Of a stretch of 64,000 bases of DNA, positions 50,241-62,184 are shown piece by piece. The position numbers and the translations under genes were made by a program. How positions within the stretch are numbered: the stretch's first letter is position 1; each line of letters opens with the position of its first letter. The notes below the pieces were generated by a model. That model did not search any database. It was not told where the DNA came from and saw nothing but the letters and a program-made list of their open reading frames with translations. The DNA comes from Acanthosoma haemorrhoidale (lineage: Eukaryota; Arthropoda; Insecta; Hemiptera; Acanthosomatidae): assembly GCA_930367205.1 (NCBI GenBank), contig OV884012.1:53713239-53777238 (forward strand), in the 5' to 3' direction.

Positions 50241-53200
50241 GTAATAAATAATAATATATAATAAATAATCTATAGAATTATAAATAGTAGTGGAACCTAT
50301 ACCACAACTAAAATTTCTCAGTATATAGAATACCCATAACTAGGTATGCTATTCTGTTTAATGGCGAATTCAGTTCTGTTGAACCATGAATATTTTTGGA
50401 GTATTAAGAGAAAATGTTTACATTCTTCGCCGAATATTCAGCCATAATCCTGTTAGCGTCGCGGGGCTTCACGACAAGCAATACTGAAGCCCATACATAA
50501 TTATGTATAAAATAAATAATATTAACGATATATTCCTCCTTGAAGTATGAGTCGAATAGAGAAGCGTCGATGCCCACGGTATTGTGCTAAGTTTCTTCTA
50601 ACTACTAATTTCCGGTGTGAAGGTCAACAGGTGGTATGCAATTTCGTTATGGACAGTTCAATTTAGCCTTTTTGTGTTTAAATGTTTCTACAAATAATCA
50701 TAGGTGCTCTTTATCGATACGGCTTTGAACCGTTGTACACATTTCAAAGTTGGTGCCAGTCACTAGTAGAGACAGGTGTACCACGAGCGGCTACCAAATG
50801 GCCCCTCCTGACTTGTGGTCTGTTACCACTGAACCAGAGATGGATGGCCTGTGGCGTGAACCGACTCCACCCGCTATGACTGGAAGTCTCGATGTGGAAC
50901 AATGCTCTTCCTCCATTGCCCCGTCTTCCGGAACATGGCACTGCTAGTTCCAAGGTTGTCTATGATGGAAATTTATCCAGTTTGTCATTTCGTGATACAC
51001 ACCTCCTTGGTCAATTGTTGACCAATTGTTAGTTAATTAACATCTAATTAATAAAAATATATATTCAACTTTTATTTTTTGAGATTGTCATTTTATGTGA
51101 CACGAATCCAAGTGCAATATTACAAGTATTGTATACAGGATTTTGAAACCAGCTTAAAATCGCCTATTAAACTAATAAAGAAAACTTATTAAACTGGTGT
51201 GGATCTTTCTTTTTGTTTTTCCTGAAATTTTTTTTCCATTTCCATTTTAAATATGCCCTTAATCTTAAAAATGATCTTCTAATCTTAAATAACTTCTGAA
51301 ATGTGATCTGACAATAATTGTAGTTGATTTTTTTTTTTCATTTTTAGTGTTTTACTTTAAAACTTAATTGACCGAATCATTTCGTTGACTACTGCCGTGG
51401 AACGTAATAGTAAAAAGCAGAGGCTGTCCCTCCCTTCTGAGCTTTGCAATGGAGCATCGTATTGTCTAAGACATGGATTATTTGGACAGGAATTATTTAA
51501 TTAGTTTATACCCTTTAATTATAATCAATATTTAAATAGAAAAAAAATAAGTGTGCCTGTTGCCATAGATCCTAATTTTTGAGTTTTTACTGTAGAAAAT
51601 AGATTGTGGATGCAGTTAGTAGATTTCACTCCTCGGCTACAGGATGCAGGCTACTTAATACCACAGTGTTTGTACACTAAAGTAGGATGTCACTATAATT
51701 GCCTAGCCCAAAATTAACAAAAACAAACTGTAAAGACTTCGGGGACCTTATCATGGTTCAGTTGGGTTTGGCTCCAGATGTTGCCCATTAACGACCCATA
51801 AATACAAAGCCTACCCTAGTGCTAAGGGGATAGCTAATATTCTGTTTATTCACTGTCCCCTCCTTCAAGGGGAGTAATATAATTTTATAGTTCTTTATTT
51901 AAGAACTACTAACATGTGCTGTTAATGACACCATTAAAATGTAAGATAAACCTTCTCTTTTTATAAACTAGACTGCCCAGTAAGTTTTTTAACTCAACGA
52001 AAGTAATCGTATGGATATTAAATTGTAATTAGCTCTTATAGAAGACCTTTGATCTGAAGATTTGATCCGGTTAAAACACATTGCTAGCAATTTATGGTAT
52101 TCTAGTAATATGTGTTCGACCGATCACATCTTATTCCCTTCGTCGGAACAACTCTAATAGGACGGACCTGGTGTGGCTTAGATAGTATTTTGAAACGTCT
52201 TCAATTTTATGAAATTCTTGATATATTTCCTCATCAACCTAGGCTGATTCCTAACAAACTATGATCAAACAGTCAAGTAATCAAGAGAGTAACGAATAAA
52301 AAAAAAGAAAGCATTTCTCATGGAACGGAACGACCTGAGCACGAGGTTAATCAAGAACTTTTTCAACTGAATTATTGATTATAATCAGAAGCCCGGGACA
52401 TTGACGAGCACACGCGAATATATATCTTAATGGTAGTATAGCATTGGACGGTGTAATAAATATGGAATGTCAACATGTGTACACGCTTTATAGGAGTAGT
52501 GCACTCAGCGGGTCCGCGGATAAGAAACGAAGTCCTTTTGGAGTTGTGGCGAATGTCAACGCAGACGTCGTAAGTATTGCAGGTGAATCGATTTTGGGTC
52601 GGATTAATAATTCATAGACAATCGATTACCTGATGCAGCATTTTATTATCGTCTGGAAATGTCGGTTCCCATCCCGACCACTCACCCTCCCAGGGGAGAC
52701 ACTCAAGGGGGTTCCCTCACCTTAGGAATACTTTCTGTTGCGGATGGATCCAGGCGGATTCAGTTCAGTCTCGTGAGGGAAAATGAATAAGAATACGTTA
52801 CTTATAATATCATAAAAGTAATGTACTTAATTGCAAAACAAATAATTTAATCAATTAACATTTAGTTCTTCCAGAAATTGAAAGTGTAAAGAAAGGAGGC
52901 AATTCAATTTCCTGGGCCATACTTCGTTCTATATACAGCAGGAAAACCGAAATAATGCTTACAAAGGTACTATACCTTTTACCAACAACAGTGAAATTTT
53001 CGGTTCAACTCGTCTCGTTTTGAAACTTCCTGATTGTGATTAAATGAGCGAGTCTGTACTTTATTTAATGTAACCGAAACATTTAACAAGGAAGTAAAAT
53101 TTAAAAAATACCAAAACTGTGTATTAAATAAGAGTAACACACATTGTTCATCGATCACGGTCACAACACTAGAATGAGAAATGGTAACTATGGTTTTAAG

Positions 53201-54267
53201 GATTAGATTTCCCCAATTACGCATTACCCTATTTGAGCAGTTGAATATTAACTCAAATAAATTTATTATTAGTTTAAAAAGAAACAAACACGCTTATGAG
53301 CAAGCTGTCTATTGACCACGATAAATAACTCAGACGAGACAGATATATTTGAATGCGTTGACATATAGCTACCAGTAATTCAAATGAAACTAGCTACTGC
53401 TGGTTGGGCCTGTATTCTTCTTCCTATAGATCAAACTGCCTCTAAAAATAGCATCCAATTTGCTTTCCTCTGATCTCGATCCAACGAAGCGAGCCGAGTC
53501 TCGTTCTGGACTTACTACACATTATTATTTACCCAGTGCCTACAGGCAGCTGACGTGGAAGACATCCCGTGGGGTAGGGGACGAAATACACAGCCGACGA
53601 TTGCCGACTCTTCACGAATTAATGAGTTCATTTCCCGTCCTGGTGGGCTGGTTCGCCACAAATTGAAATTCCACTGGCTGGCGCACAGTCACAGAAATGG
53701 TTGAGTGTTCTTATTTACATTCAGCGACTGTGCCGTCAGCGGTGGCCCTGTTTGTGTTAGGCGAGGATATTTTATTCCGCTTGGGAAATTGCTGCTTTTT
53801 CAGCGGCAGTAGCACAATGAATTTCATGAAATCCCACGATATTTAATTTCAAAACGATTACATTTCTGTCAGTTTTCAACAAATGGTGTTCTGATATGTA
53901 AAATACTTGGAAATATGGTATTCCCCCCCCCCCTATACATTACATTACTGGCTCACAATTTAAAAACTTTAGAAAAACCATTTATGTTTTCAGGGTATTC
54001 GACAGAAAATAAAATGTATTAAAAAAATAATAACTTACAAAAACTTGATGATAAATGCTATTGCTTTTCATATCATTTTCGTGACCCAATGATAAAACGC
54101 ACGCTGATTACTGACTGAATGAGTTTGATATAAACTAGAAAAACACGCAAACGGTATTAAAAAAAAAATCGCTAATGGCCTTTCGTCCGATCTTATCAAT
54201 ATTTATAGTTAAGCTTATCGGTACTGAATTGCTGCATTTTATAATTACTAGCCAAATCAAAAAAATG

Positions 54268-54350
54268 ATAAGGCAAGGATTCGAACCCGAGATCGCCTGA
54301 TCTTCTGCGTTGCTCTCAACTGACCAACCCTGCGAACCCGTGACCCTAGT
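54268..54350 (-). repeat. tRNA-like fragment (SINE head or tRNA pseudogene)
   Basis: The minus strand has an A-box-like GGTTGGTCAGTTGAGAG and, about 35 bases on, a B box GGTTCGAATCC. The T stem pairs poorly, so a working tRNA is unlikely. The sequence after the B box ends TTATCATT, as in the 50.2-kb fragment, suggesting one family. Confidence 0.5.
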
Positions 54351-54844
54351 CGGTTTCGTACAACTAAAACTAACTTAATTAGATTAGTTAAAAAGTATTT
54401 TCTAGTAAGAAATCATTTTATGAAGTTATTTCTCTGTGCGATACATACATTTAATCATGAATGATATTATTCTTTTGTTTTAATAGATTGTTTTATAGGC
54501 TTTACAGACATAATTTATAGACTACCTACATCAAATAACCTCCACAGAATAATTTCGACAACTGTACATTGTCATCTTTAAACTCGGCAATGTGCGCACC
54601 TCACTATAGGTTTGTTAAGTATAACTATCATCTAGGTTCAAAGATATTCCTCTAGCGGGATTGCAAGATGTACTTTATTAAATATTTCTAAATACTACCC
54701 CGGGACCAATTAAGTTCTAATTGTCCATTTAGTCCTTAATAACAGCACTGGGGCTCGGTGCCCTTAAAAATTTCAAGGCACTGAATAATGGACTCGAAAA
54801 AAGCAGATAATGGATAAGTAGCCCAACTGAACGGAAAGTACCGT

Positions 54845-54945
54845 GCAGTTAATTGCTCTCTCTCAAATGGCCAATTAACCGAACTGCTTAATTAACCAAT
54901 AAACGTAAAGGCCATTCGGTTCAATTGTTTACAAATTTAATTGGG
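54845..54945. promoter_or_regulatory. Dense homeodomain-type site cluster
   Basis: Within 100 bases there are TTAATTG, CCAATTAACC, CTTAATTAACC, a forkhead-like TGTTTAC (54926-54932) and TTTAATTGG. The density is high even for AT-rich DNA because the motifs sit in a moderately GC context. Inference only. Confidence 0.3.
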
Positions 54946-55349
54946 CGGATAACTAGTTCAGTTAGATTAGTACCCAATAATATAGTGGCTGAACGCCGGC
55001 CGGCCACGTTCATGTGAAAGAGATTACGGCCGATACAAAAATCAAGTTTTTAACAAATAGAAAGTAAAACTAGGTATAAGTAGTCAATTATTAATTTGAA
55101 CAGCACTTTATCATGAATTTTGTTTAATTTATTTCATGGGGTTATACTACATCTCATGAAATGTAAGGGCCGATCAAAGATTTTCACCGTACTTTGTAGG
55201 TGACGCTGACTGAGGTGTTAAAGTGATCAGTACTTTTGACTTTCGACATTTTTAAATGGAACGTTATTTCTTAATTCAACTAGCTACGTCATTAGTTCTC
55301 ACGAGGCTGAGTTGACCCCAACCGGATACATCTCCATAAGAAATAATAC

Positions 55350-55410
55350 TAGGGCGAGACGGGGGTAGAACCTGGGTTATGTCAGCATGGTAACCACTAC
55401 ACTGTTGGGA
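55350..55410 (-). repeat. tRNA-like fragment
   Basis: The minus strand has GTAGTGGTTACCATGCTGACA (A-box region) and CCCAGGTTCTACCCCC (B-box-like with a mismatch at the conserved GA). It is degraded, so not a working tRNA. Confidence 0.45.
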
Positions 55411-55468
55411 GTGTTTTCAGTTATAATATTTGGCTTTATTTTATTATATATACCCTCGGTAGACTCTC

Positions 55469-55622
55469 ACTACCTTCCTGATTCCACCCGCCTCCTTTAG
55501 GCATACCCCACCCTATATCATTCTCATACATCCTTCAAATGGGGGACTCTCCTTAGTGAAAGGCACTCATTAGCCCAAAGTAATTTTCCCACATCCTATT
55601 TTTATAAGTTTGAGAGCTAAGG

Positions 55623-55676
<54 letters not shown>
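55469..55676 (+). mobile_element. Second copy of the A-tailed element, with a 54-base pure A tail
   Basis: The body is homologous to the 5.9-kb copy (ACTACCTTCC, CACCCGCCTCC, ATGGGGGACTC, CATTAGCCCAAA). It ends in an unbroken run of A from 55623 to 55676. The 5' end may extend further left. No target duplication could be fixed because the right flank is AT-rich. It lies in the giant intron near its 5' end, antisense to the gene. Confidence 0.8.
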
Positions 55677-55678
<2 letters not shown>

Positions 55679-56106
55679 ATTCCTAATATATTTTATTTAT
55701 AAATGATAAATGTTTGCTCGTTCATGCTACATAATTATATTACCTTAATAAACATCTTGCGATCCCAAAGGAGGTGATAGTTACACTTAACACACCTATA
55801 GTGCGCTCATTGATGACAATGAACAGTTGTCGAAAATATTCTGTATAAGTAGGGAGTTTGTTCGTTCATACATAAATTTTTTTTTGTATAATGTTGTTTA
55901 TTAATATTTTTTTTTTAATTATAAATAAACATCACAGTAAAACCCTATTGATATAGTATAGTATGTCTTTTTATAGATGGATATAATTTTAATTATGTAA
56001 CAAGCAGTGATCAATAAATAACTACTTTGGAGAGCTTACTCCATAACATAGAAAAAACACCTTCGCTGCGTTAACATGTTATTATAATTAACTTCTAAAA
56101 ACTAAC

Positions 56107-56334
56107 CTGTATGTGGTAGACGGTGTCCGGCCAGAGCGACAAGGTGACAGATGTGGAGTCGGTGAAGAGATTACCCTTGAGTCCTCCTCCGTCCACTTCC
56201 CATGTGACGTAGTAGACCGGCCTCAGAGACACCCTCCTCGCCTCCCAGGCGATCTCGGCGATGACTAGCACCTTCTGGTGGATGAGGCTCACCTCCCGCA
56301 GCAACCATCCTCTCCTTTCCGTCCGTCTGTCCTC
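56107..56334 (-). CDS. Kal1: Anosmin-1-like (Kal1) internal exon: second fibronectin III domain
   Basis: The exon has 228 bases and 76 codons in phase 0-0. Its acceptor is CCCTTAG, ending at 56335, and its donor is GTTAGT, from 56106. It follows the upstream exon after a 534-base intron. The peptide has FN3 strand features in order: KVLVIAEIAWEARR (B strand), VYYVTWEV (C strand with the core Trp), VTLSLWPDTVYHIQ (E-F region with the Leu-x-Pro-x-Thr-x-Tyr signature of FN3 domains). The F strand is cut by the intron at HIQ and continues as VEVVRHG in the next exon, which supports the join across 27.9 kb. The TWEV stretch and the W-P-D-T-x-Y tract resemble anosmin-1 FN3 repeats. No membrane segment is present. 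Confidence 0.72.
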
Positions 56335-56868
56335 CTAAGGGCAGAAAGATGAAAGATTTAAATTAAAACAGCCGGGTATGAATATCAATTAGCTAAAAAA
56401 AGACAAGGCATTAAGTGGATTCCTTTGGGATCTTTAAAATAATTAAAAGACAGTTAACAAAAACAGGAACAAAACACTCTTGAAGCAGGGAACCTTTATG
56501 AGAAACATTGAACTGCTTACAGGAGGTGACTTTAATAGAGAAGAAAGTCTATTATAATCTTACAGATCAGAATTTAAACAAGAAAATATTGACATCTGGT
56601 TAGAACAACACTGTATACTTTTATGACTTTAGAAATAAATTCTGAGGGAGTCTAAAAGTTTTGTTAAACATTGATTGAAGACATTAGAATATTTAACAGC
56701 ATGTGGAATTAACACTATAGTGTTTTAGGTATCGTTCTCAACTCACCAACCTAGTAGTTACTTTTATTTCACAGCCTGCAAATCACTGATAAATGTAGAG
56801 GTTATTTCGTATAAGCAATCCAAATCTTGTTATTATATATAATTATTTGTGACAAATATATTACTTAC
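56335..56868 (-). other. Kal1-like intron between the two FN3 exons (534 bp)
   Basis: Phase 0 GT-AG intron with donor GTAAGT and acceptor CCCTTAG. It is AT-rich and I see nothing else in it. Confidence 0.6.
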
Positions 56869-57315
56869 TAGAATGCCGGTTGGGACGCTAGTGGTGGGTA
56901 AAGCGATCTCAGTGTTGATCCTCTTCCCTTGTTGGGCCGGTGGCGGGAGGGGCGCCAACAGATCAGTCCTGCCCATGGACTCGAGGACCCCCCGGGCCTC
57001 CTCCAGGCCGGACTTAGATCCGGGGCTGTAGATGGTCACCAGGCCGTTCTTGTCGACGACGAGCACCCTTAGGACTCCGCCCTCGGGCACTCTTGCACTG
57101 GTCGAGAGCCCTTGGGAGATCTGCCGCCACGGCCTGTCTCCCAGCCTCCTCATAAGCACGTACACGAAGGGCCCCTGGGGCCTTCCCGGCCGGGGCCATG
57201 AGGCCACGCCGCCCGACAGCCTGATCACGCCTTCGCCCCGGGTCTGGATCACAGGCACCTTTTGCCCGCCTTCTGATTCAACGTGGAACTGGCACGCAAC
57301 CTTGCAACCTGGAAA
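56869..57315 (-). CDS. Kal1: Anosmin-1-like (Kal1) internal exon: end of WAP-like module and first fibronectin III domain
   Basis: This 447-base exon encodes 149 residues in phase 0-0. The acceptor TTGCAG at 57316-57321 follows a T-rich tract, and the donor is GTAAGT at 56868-56863. The exon opens with FPGCKVAC, which fits the last cysteines of a WAP four-disulfide core, whose remainder should be in a preceding exon. Residues of about 20-100 look like a fibronectin III domain: FVYVLMRRL, then a Trp (PWRQISQG), then a strand with LRVLVVDKNG. The same spacing of YV..RR, W and a late hydrophobic strand occurs in the first FN3 of vertebrate anosmin-1. In vertebrates that protein is extracellular, binds heparan sulfate and modulates FGF signalling and axon guidance (family knowledge). 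The final 45 residues form a Pro-rich linker. GC content is far above the surroundings. The homology is from memory and was not searched; another FN3 cell-surface protein is the alternative. Confidence 0.7.
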
Positions 57316-57321
57316 CTGCAA

Positions 57322-60300
57322 CAAAATAAAAAAAAAAATCATTGAAGTGCAATAAATACAATCGAGGAATATCTAAATACACATCTGCATCGTCACTTTA
57401 ATATTTTTTTTATAGTACAAATATCAGAATCAGAAACAACATCTAAACATGGTTTGTTAACAGTATCTAAAAATAGTCCTATAATAGAGAACCTGCGATA
57501 GAAAATGATAAATTGAAACATTCTAGGGTTTGGAGAGAGAAACTTTTTCCGATCAACAACGAAAAAATCAACAACATGGCGGGCGCAGACAGATAGAATA
57601 GGCGGTCCAATGGCAATAAAAACAAAAGAAAGTACAATAAAAAGTTCAATGTAACGGCAACTTAGGCCATCATCGACTGAAACAAAAAGTTCTAAACTCC
57701 GGCTGCACAAGGAACCTAAGCTATAAAAAGCTTATTGACAGTCTTCAATTGATTATGAAGGCATTCATTAAAGTTTTATTATTCGACCAATTTAAACTTG
57801 CCAATTGTACAATTCTTTTTCTTTTTTAATTATTTTGGCTGCACTAGTTTCAGGACAAAAAGAAATTTTATAAACGATTATGTCGGAGATTTCCCAAACG
57901 GGACGAGACAATGAAACCACTCAGTAGATAGCGAAAGTAATTTGAATAGCACCCTAGGCATCCGAAAGCTACGCAATAATAAAAAAAAAAGATCCAGAAG
58001 GCAGTAGCTAGTAGCAATATAGGAGGATATTGCGGTGGCACTGTCGCCAACATGTGACGCATCTCATGGGGCTAATTCCGGCGGGACATGTGGCGCGTCC
58101 GCGCGCACAGATATTCCTTGCACGCCACTAGCTAACGAATGAATCTTCTCCATACGATGGATTTTTAAATAATGACAAAATATATCTTAGCTTTTTAGTA
58201 GTATTGTTAATGAGTATAACAACCCAGCTAGAATATATGGTTGGTTTTGCACAGCTACAAGATAAGTCTGATTATACTGAATAGTTTTGACATAAAATTA
58301 CTTCATATCTATTAGTAAAAACATTTGTTACTAAAAAATAAAATAAAATAAGCATCTAAAAATTGACTAAAACATACACAATTAAAATAGGACCGGAGGC
58401 TTTTTCTATTGATAAATAGGATTGCCCTTACCTAATCAAAAGTAAAACCTTTTCCTTCAGACACAGTAGACTTGAGTATTAGGTAAGCGAAATAGAAAAT
58501 TAAAAAATCCAATTATTAAATTTAAAAAAAAGCATACACCCTTGATTAAGAACTTAGAAGGGGTTGGTTGTAAAGCACATAAGTGCACATGACTGGATAC
58601 AAGTTTAATAAGAGTATCGACATGAGACAGGATGCTTGACTATTAGCATGTCTGTAAGATGTAGTTAAGGAATAAACAGTCATATTTTCTATTTTCATAT
58701 ACAATATTCCGTCAGAGCTGGCGTTCTTCGACATAGATGAGTATAAATGATTCGGCAAGGTCGTATACATTCAGTGCAATTTCGATGAGATCAAAATCAA
58801 TCACAAAATGGTAAGGAATAAAGGATGATGCGCACAATGATAAACCAATTCTTGGACTAATCCGCTCAGAGACAGTGTATATTTAATGAGTCGGTCAATA
58901 TCGAACTGGTTTGATTCAATACCGTGTTGTGTTTGACTTTCCGTCCCAGCCACTTGTTGGCACCCGAGAACACAGCCCCGCGATTACTTATGTAGATTGC
59001 GTCGTATTTCCCGGAGGACAGTCGACTTTCTAGTCACCTCCACGTATGTCTTTTCCCTCTCTTGCTTATAGAATTATAAAGGTAAGGGGTTTCTAATAGT
59101 TTAACCTAGGGTAAAGCTAAAGATCGCAACAACCATGGTATAACCGAAAGAAAGGGGTAAACCTTATGCTAGTCAAAGTAAAATCATGGCTGACGATTAA
59201 TTCTGAACAACCGCAAACATATAAGATGTGATCCAGACATATCTACCCCATCGAGAACAAAGGGTTCAAAAAGGTCCGTAAATAACGGACTGAGGGACTT
59301 TAATGCTTTCCGCTCGAAGGACGAAGCGTTAAAATAGTACTGTCCACTATTAGGACGTCACCTGAGATTCACAAGGCGGCTGACACTACGAGTACCCTAC
59401 AAGTCGTATATCATCGCCCCTTTATGCTCCCAAACCCTCCCAAAGCCTTCCTTTTGATGTGGCTCGGCTCTAGTCTGAGTGATATCTTCTTCTCGATATG
59501 AAACATCCCTCCAGCACAACAGTCAAGAGAGCGAAGTCAAGTCATTAACAGTTAATAAAAAATAGTAGATGGCTGAAAGCGATAAAACATAAATCTCGAT
59601 AGAAAAAGTGACATAACTCCATTATTAATGAATTTTTACCATGCATAAAGGAGGCTTGGCTTAGTACTCGGAAAACTAGTAAATTTAAGTTGTACATAAG
59701 AAAACTTCAAAAAATTAAAAATAAGGTCCAATTTGCATATTTTTATACTATATTAATGTATCCTATTTTAACTCAAAAAGGAATGGTATTACATATACGT
59801 TAGGTCAAGGACATTAAATCTTAACCTAGAAATGAATGTTTGATGAGTCTAGTGTTTTAATGCTATGGGGTTTCCTTTTCTGTATTAGGATAAGTAGTAA
59901 TATAAAGCTGTAAAGTATAAACCAAATTTACCAGGATGAAATATTGCTCCGGACAAAGTCACTAGGGCTTTACATTCGTTAAAGCACTCAAACCACGCAC
60001 CCTCGGCAAAAGAATGAAAAAAAAAACCCAATACAGAGTGGTCTAACGCCAAGGTACTTTATTAATTAAATTACAGAGTTGCAAAGTACGGTCGTTGCTC
60101 ACCCCCCCCCCCTTCCAACTCCAATATATCACATGGACAGATTAAAGGCATTCCGTGGACGGCGTAACTCCAGGGCACACAACTGGAGTCCGATATTTTC
60201 CTGGCTATGCTCCAGGGATATTTTTATATTCAAGTGCAGATGAAACCTCACAGATATTCGAAATGCCTGTTCAATATTTGAGGAGGGGGGTGTTCAACTG

Positions 60301-61415
60301 TCCCTAAGTTGGAAAACAATGCTTATTCCATCTTGTTTGATCTTCAGACCATCTCAAATAAGGACACGATGATGATGTCATCCCATGTTCAGCGATGTGA
60401 TGGTGAAAGCTGTACAAACACAAACAATATAACTTAATTTTATGCGTAACTATGAATGTTTCGTCATATTCTAATGTACATCTTCATCAGGTCCATAAGA
60501 CAAGTGGTCGGGTGGTAGAGTCTCAGGAGCGAGCCACACAAGTTACTGGCTGAAACGACCATAAATAAATGTGAACATGATTGATTTTAAAATAAAGTCA
60601 CAAACAATTCGGACAAACCAGGCTGTTTGTTTAATTGACTGTGTATACTCCCCTAAGCCCTTTACAGCTTATGAAACCTATTTCAAATTAGAGGAAACTA
60701 GAAAAATAGTAATTTCATTCAATGGCATAGCTTTAGTTAGTGAAAACAGATGGAACAGAAGACAAATTTTTATTTCTGAAGATGATCTTTGAGAAGTATA
60801 ACTTCAGAGGGATTCCACCACGGCCATTCTGGGAACACATTCATTCCCATCAGAAAAAAAAAAACCTATGCTATGTGATGTGAGCTATAAATAAGTAGAC
60901 CGTATAAATCATACCAAGATATGCCTGCTCTAAACGGAGAGCGATTAGACCCGGGCCATCTGAGCGAAGACAGACGGGACGACAAGCCCTGGGACCGCTA
61001 CCAAAACTGATCCCGTCTTTGGCCTGCTACCAGCGGCGACGACCAGAATAGTGGAGGATTTGTAACGTTTTATATATCATTTCTCATCACCGGCGGTTTC
61101 CTCCTCCCCGCGTTTGTTAGCCAAGGTAACAAATCCTCGAACAAATTAAGACCGAGATCCATGACCCACAAACATCTGGGATCTACTGCACAACAGGAAT
61201 AGTCTCAAAGCGGATGAGTTTGTTTTTCTCGTGGTGCCAGGTGTGGTAGATAAGTCTCCATCCTAACCAATAAAAAAAAAAACCATCCCTTTGAAAAAAT
61301 TATCGTAATTTTGTAACTACATAATTGCAAACAAGGTATTAAGTTCAGAATTTGAGAGCTGCTATGTTAATCCATCATGTTCTCTGAATTAACAAGACCG
61401 ACTTAGATAATATAT
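57322..61415. other. Intron or 5' sequence upstream of the first visible Kal1-like exon
   Basis: The gene must continue 5' of 57315 because that exon starts in mid-protein with no initiator. I looked on the minus strand for a cysteine-rich WAP exon ending in phase 0 and found none I could support. A minus-strand patch at about 58030-58130 encodes several cysteines but lacks good splice sites. The stretch is otherwise AT-rich, with an 11-base C run at 60102-60112. Confidence 0.4.
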
Positions 61416-61482
61416 AGTACGAGACATGTGGTAATGGTATCAAAGCTGTATTCAGAATGTCCCGGGTTGGAATCACACCCAT
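61416..61482 (+). repeat. tRNA-like fragment
   Basis: The plus strand has ATGTGGTAATGGTATCAAAG (A-box-like) and CGGGTTGGAATCACACC (B-box-like, with TGGA for TCGA). It is degraded and could be a SINE head. Confidence 0.4.
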
Positions 61483-62117
61483 GATGAATCATACCAATAT
61501 TTATTAAAACTCACATCAGTGGGATTACATGCCATAAATAATCATTAATAATGATCTAGATGAATGCTGTGCCAGGCAGCCACATATGAATGAAATGCTC
61601 TTCAGCAATGTTGGCCACATCGAGGGATTATGTGCATCACACGTTCTGAGTACTTTCCCTCCGAAACCTGCCCACATATTACCTGGCCCTCACTTGTACT
61701 TTATTTCACTGAGTATAAATAATAGTGGGCGATTTTTTAAAATGACGTATGTATAGAACAATATACTGTATAAACAATATAAAAAAGAAATATTATGTTT
61801 TAGAAAACATTTACAGTATTTGTGTTTTTCACCAAAAATATTGACGTTTTCTGCTAAAAATGTTCTGCTAAAAAACAGACATGTTTTCTCTCAACTAGTT
61901 AGGTACTTACTAGGATTAATGTTGGAATGTTTACACCGCTCACCCCCAACCTATCAAATATTTTAGAAACGTCTTGAAATCGATAATAAAGGTGTAGTGG
62001 ATCTGACAGGGACAGCACACCATAGAGCACGGAATAGGGTGTACATACCAAGTGTTAAATACATAATCGGAGAGCAAATTCTAACTAAGCAACTATAATA
62101 AAAGACCAGCAGCAACC

Positions 62118-62184
62118 AAGCCTACTCAATCCACAACAAGCCTACTCAATCCACAACAAGCCTACTCAATCCACAACAAGCCTA
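62118..62184 (+). repeat. 20-bp tandem repeat, three full copies plus a partial
   Basis: The unit AAGCCTACTCAATCCACAAC is repeated exactly three times (62118-62137, 62138-62157, 62158-62177) and then AAGCCTA. The lack of any mismatch suggests a recent expansion and a likely polymorphic site. Confidence 0.95.

Larger units (their letters stand above)
28190..56106 (-). other. Giant Kal1-like intron (27.9 kb)
   Basis: The intron splits an FN3 domain in phase 0 (donor GTTAGT, acceptor TTTCAG). It contains LINE 3' ends, a 0.2-kb direct repeat, tRNA-like fragments and several GC-richer islands, listed separately. I recognise no nested protein-coding gene. Stretches not listed separately (for example 29000-32200, 34100-36000, 39900-41600, 51000-53400) show only AT-rich sequence or unrecognised patches. 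One such unrecognised GC-richer patch is at 35125-35400. Confidence 0.55.

Noticed and set aside
54268..54350. Functional tRNA gene
   Set aside because: The T stem and acceptor stem do not pair, so it is kept only as a tRNA-like fragment.
56849..57355. Plus-strand ORFs (56849-57031, 57032-57355) opposite the FN3 exon
   Set aside because: Antisense shadows of the exon with no domain or splice logic of their own.
58030..58130. Minus-strand cysteine-rich stretch considered as the missing WAP exon
   Set aside because: The cysteine spacing does not match a WAP core, an in-frame stop precedes it, and there is no good acceptor or phase-0 donor.
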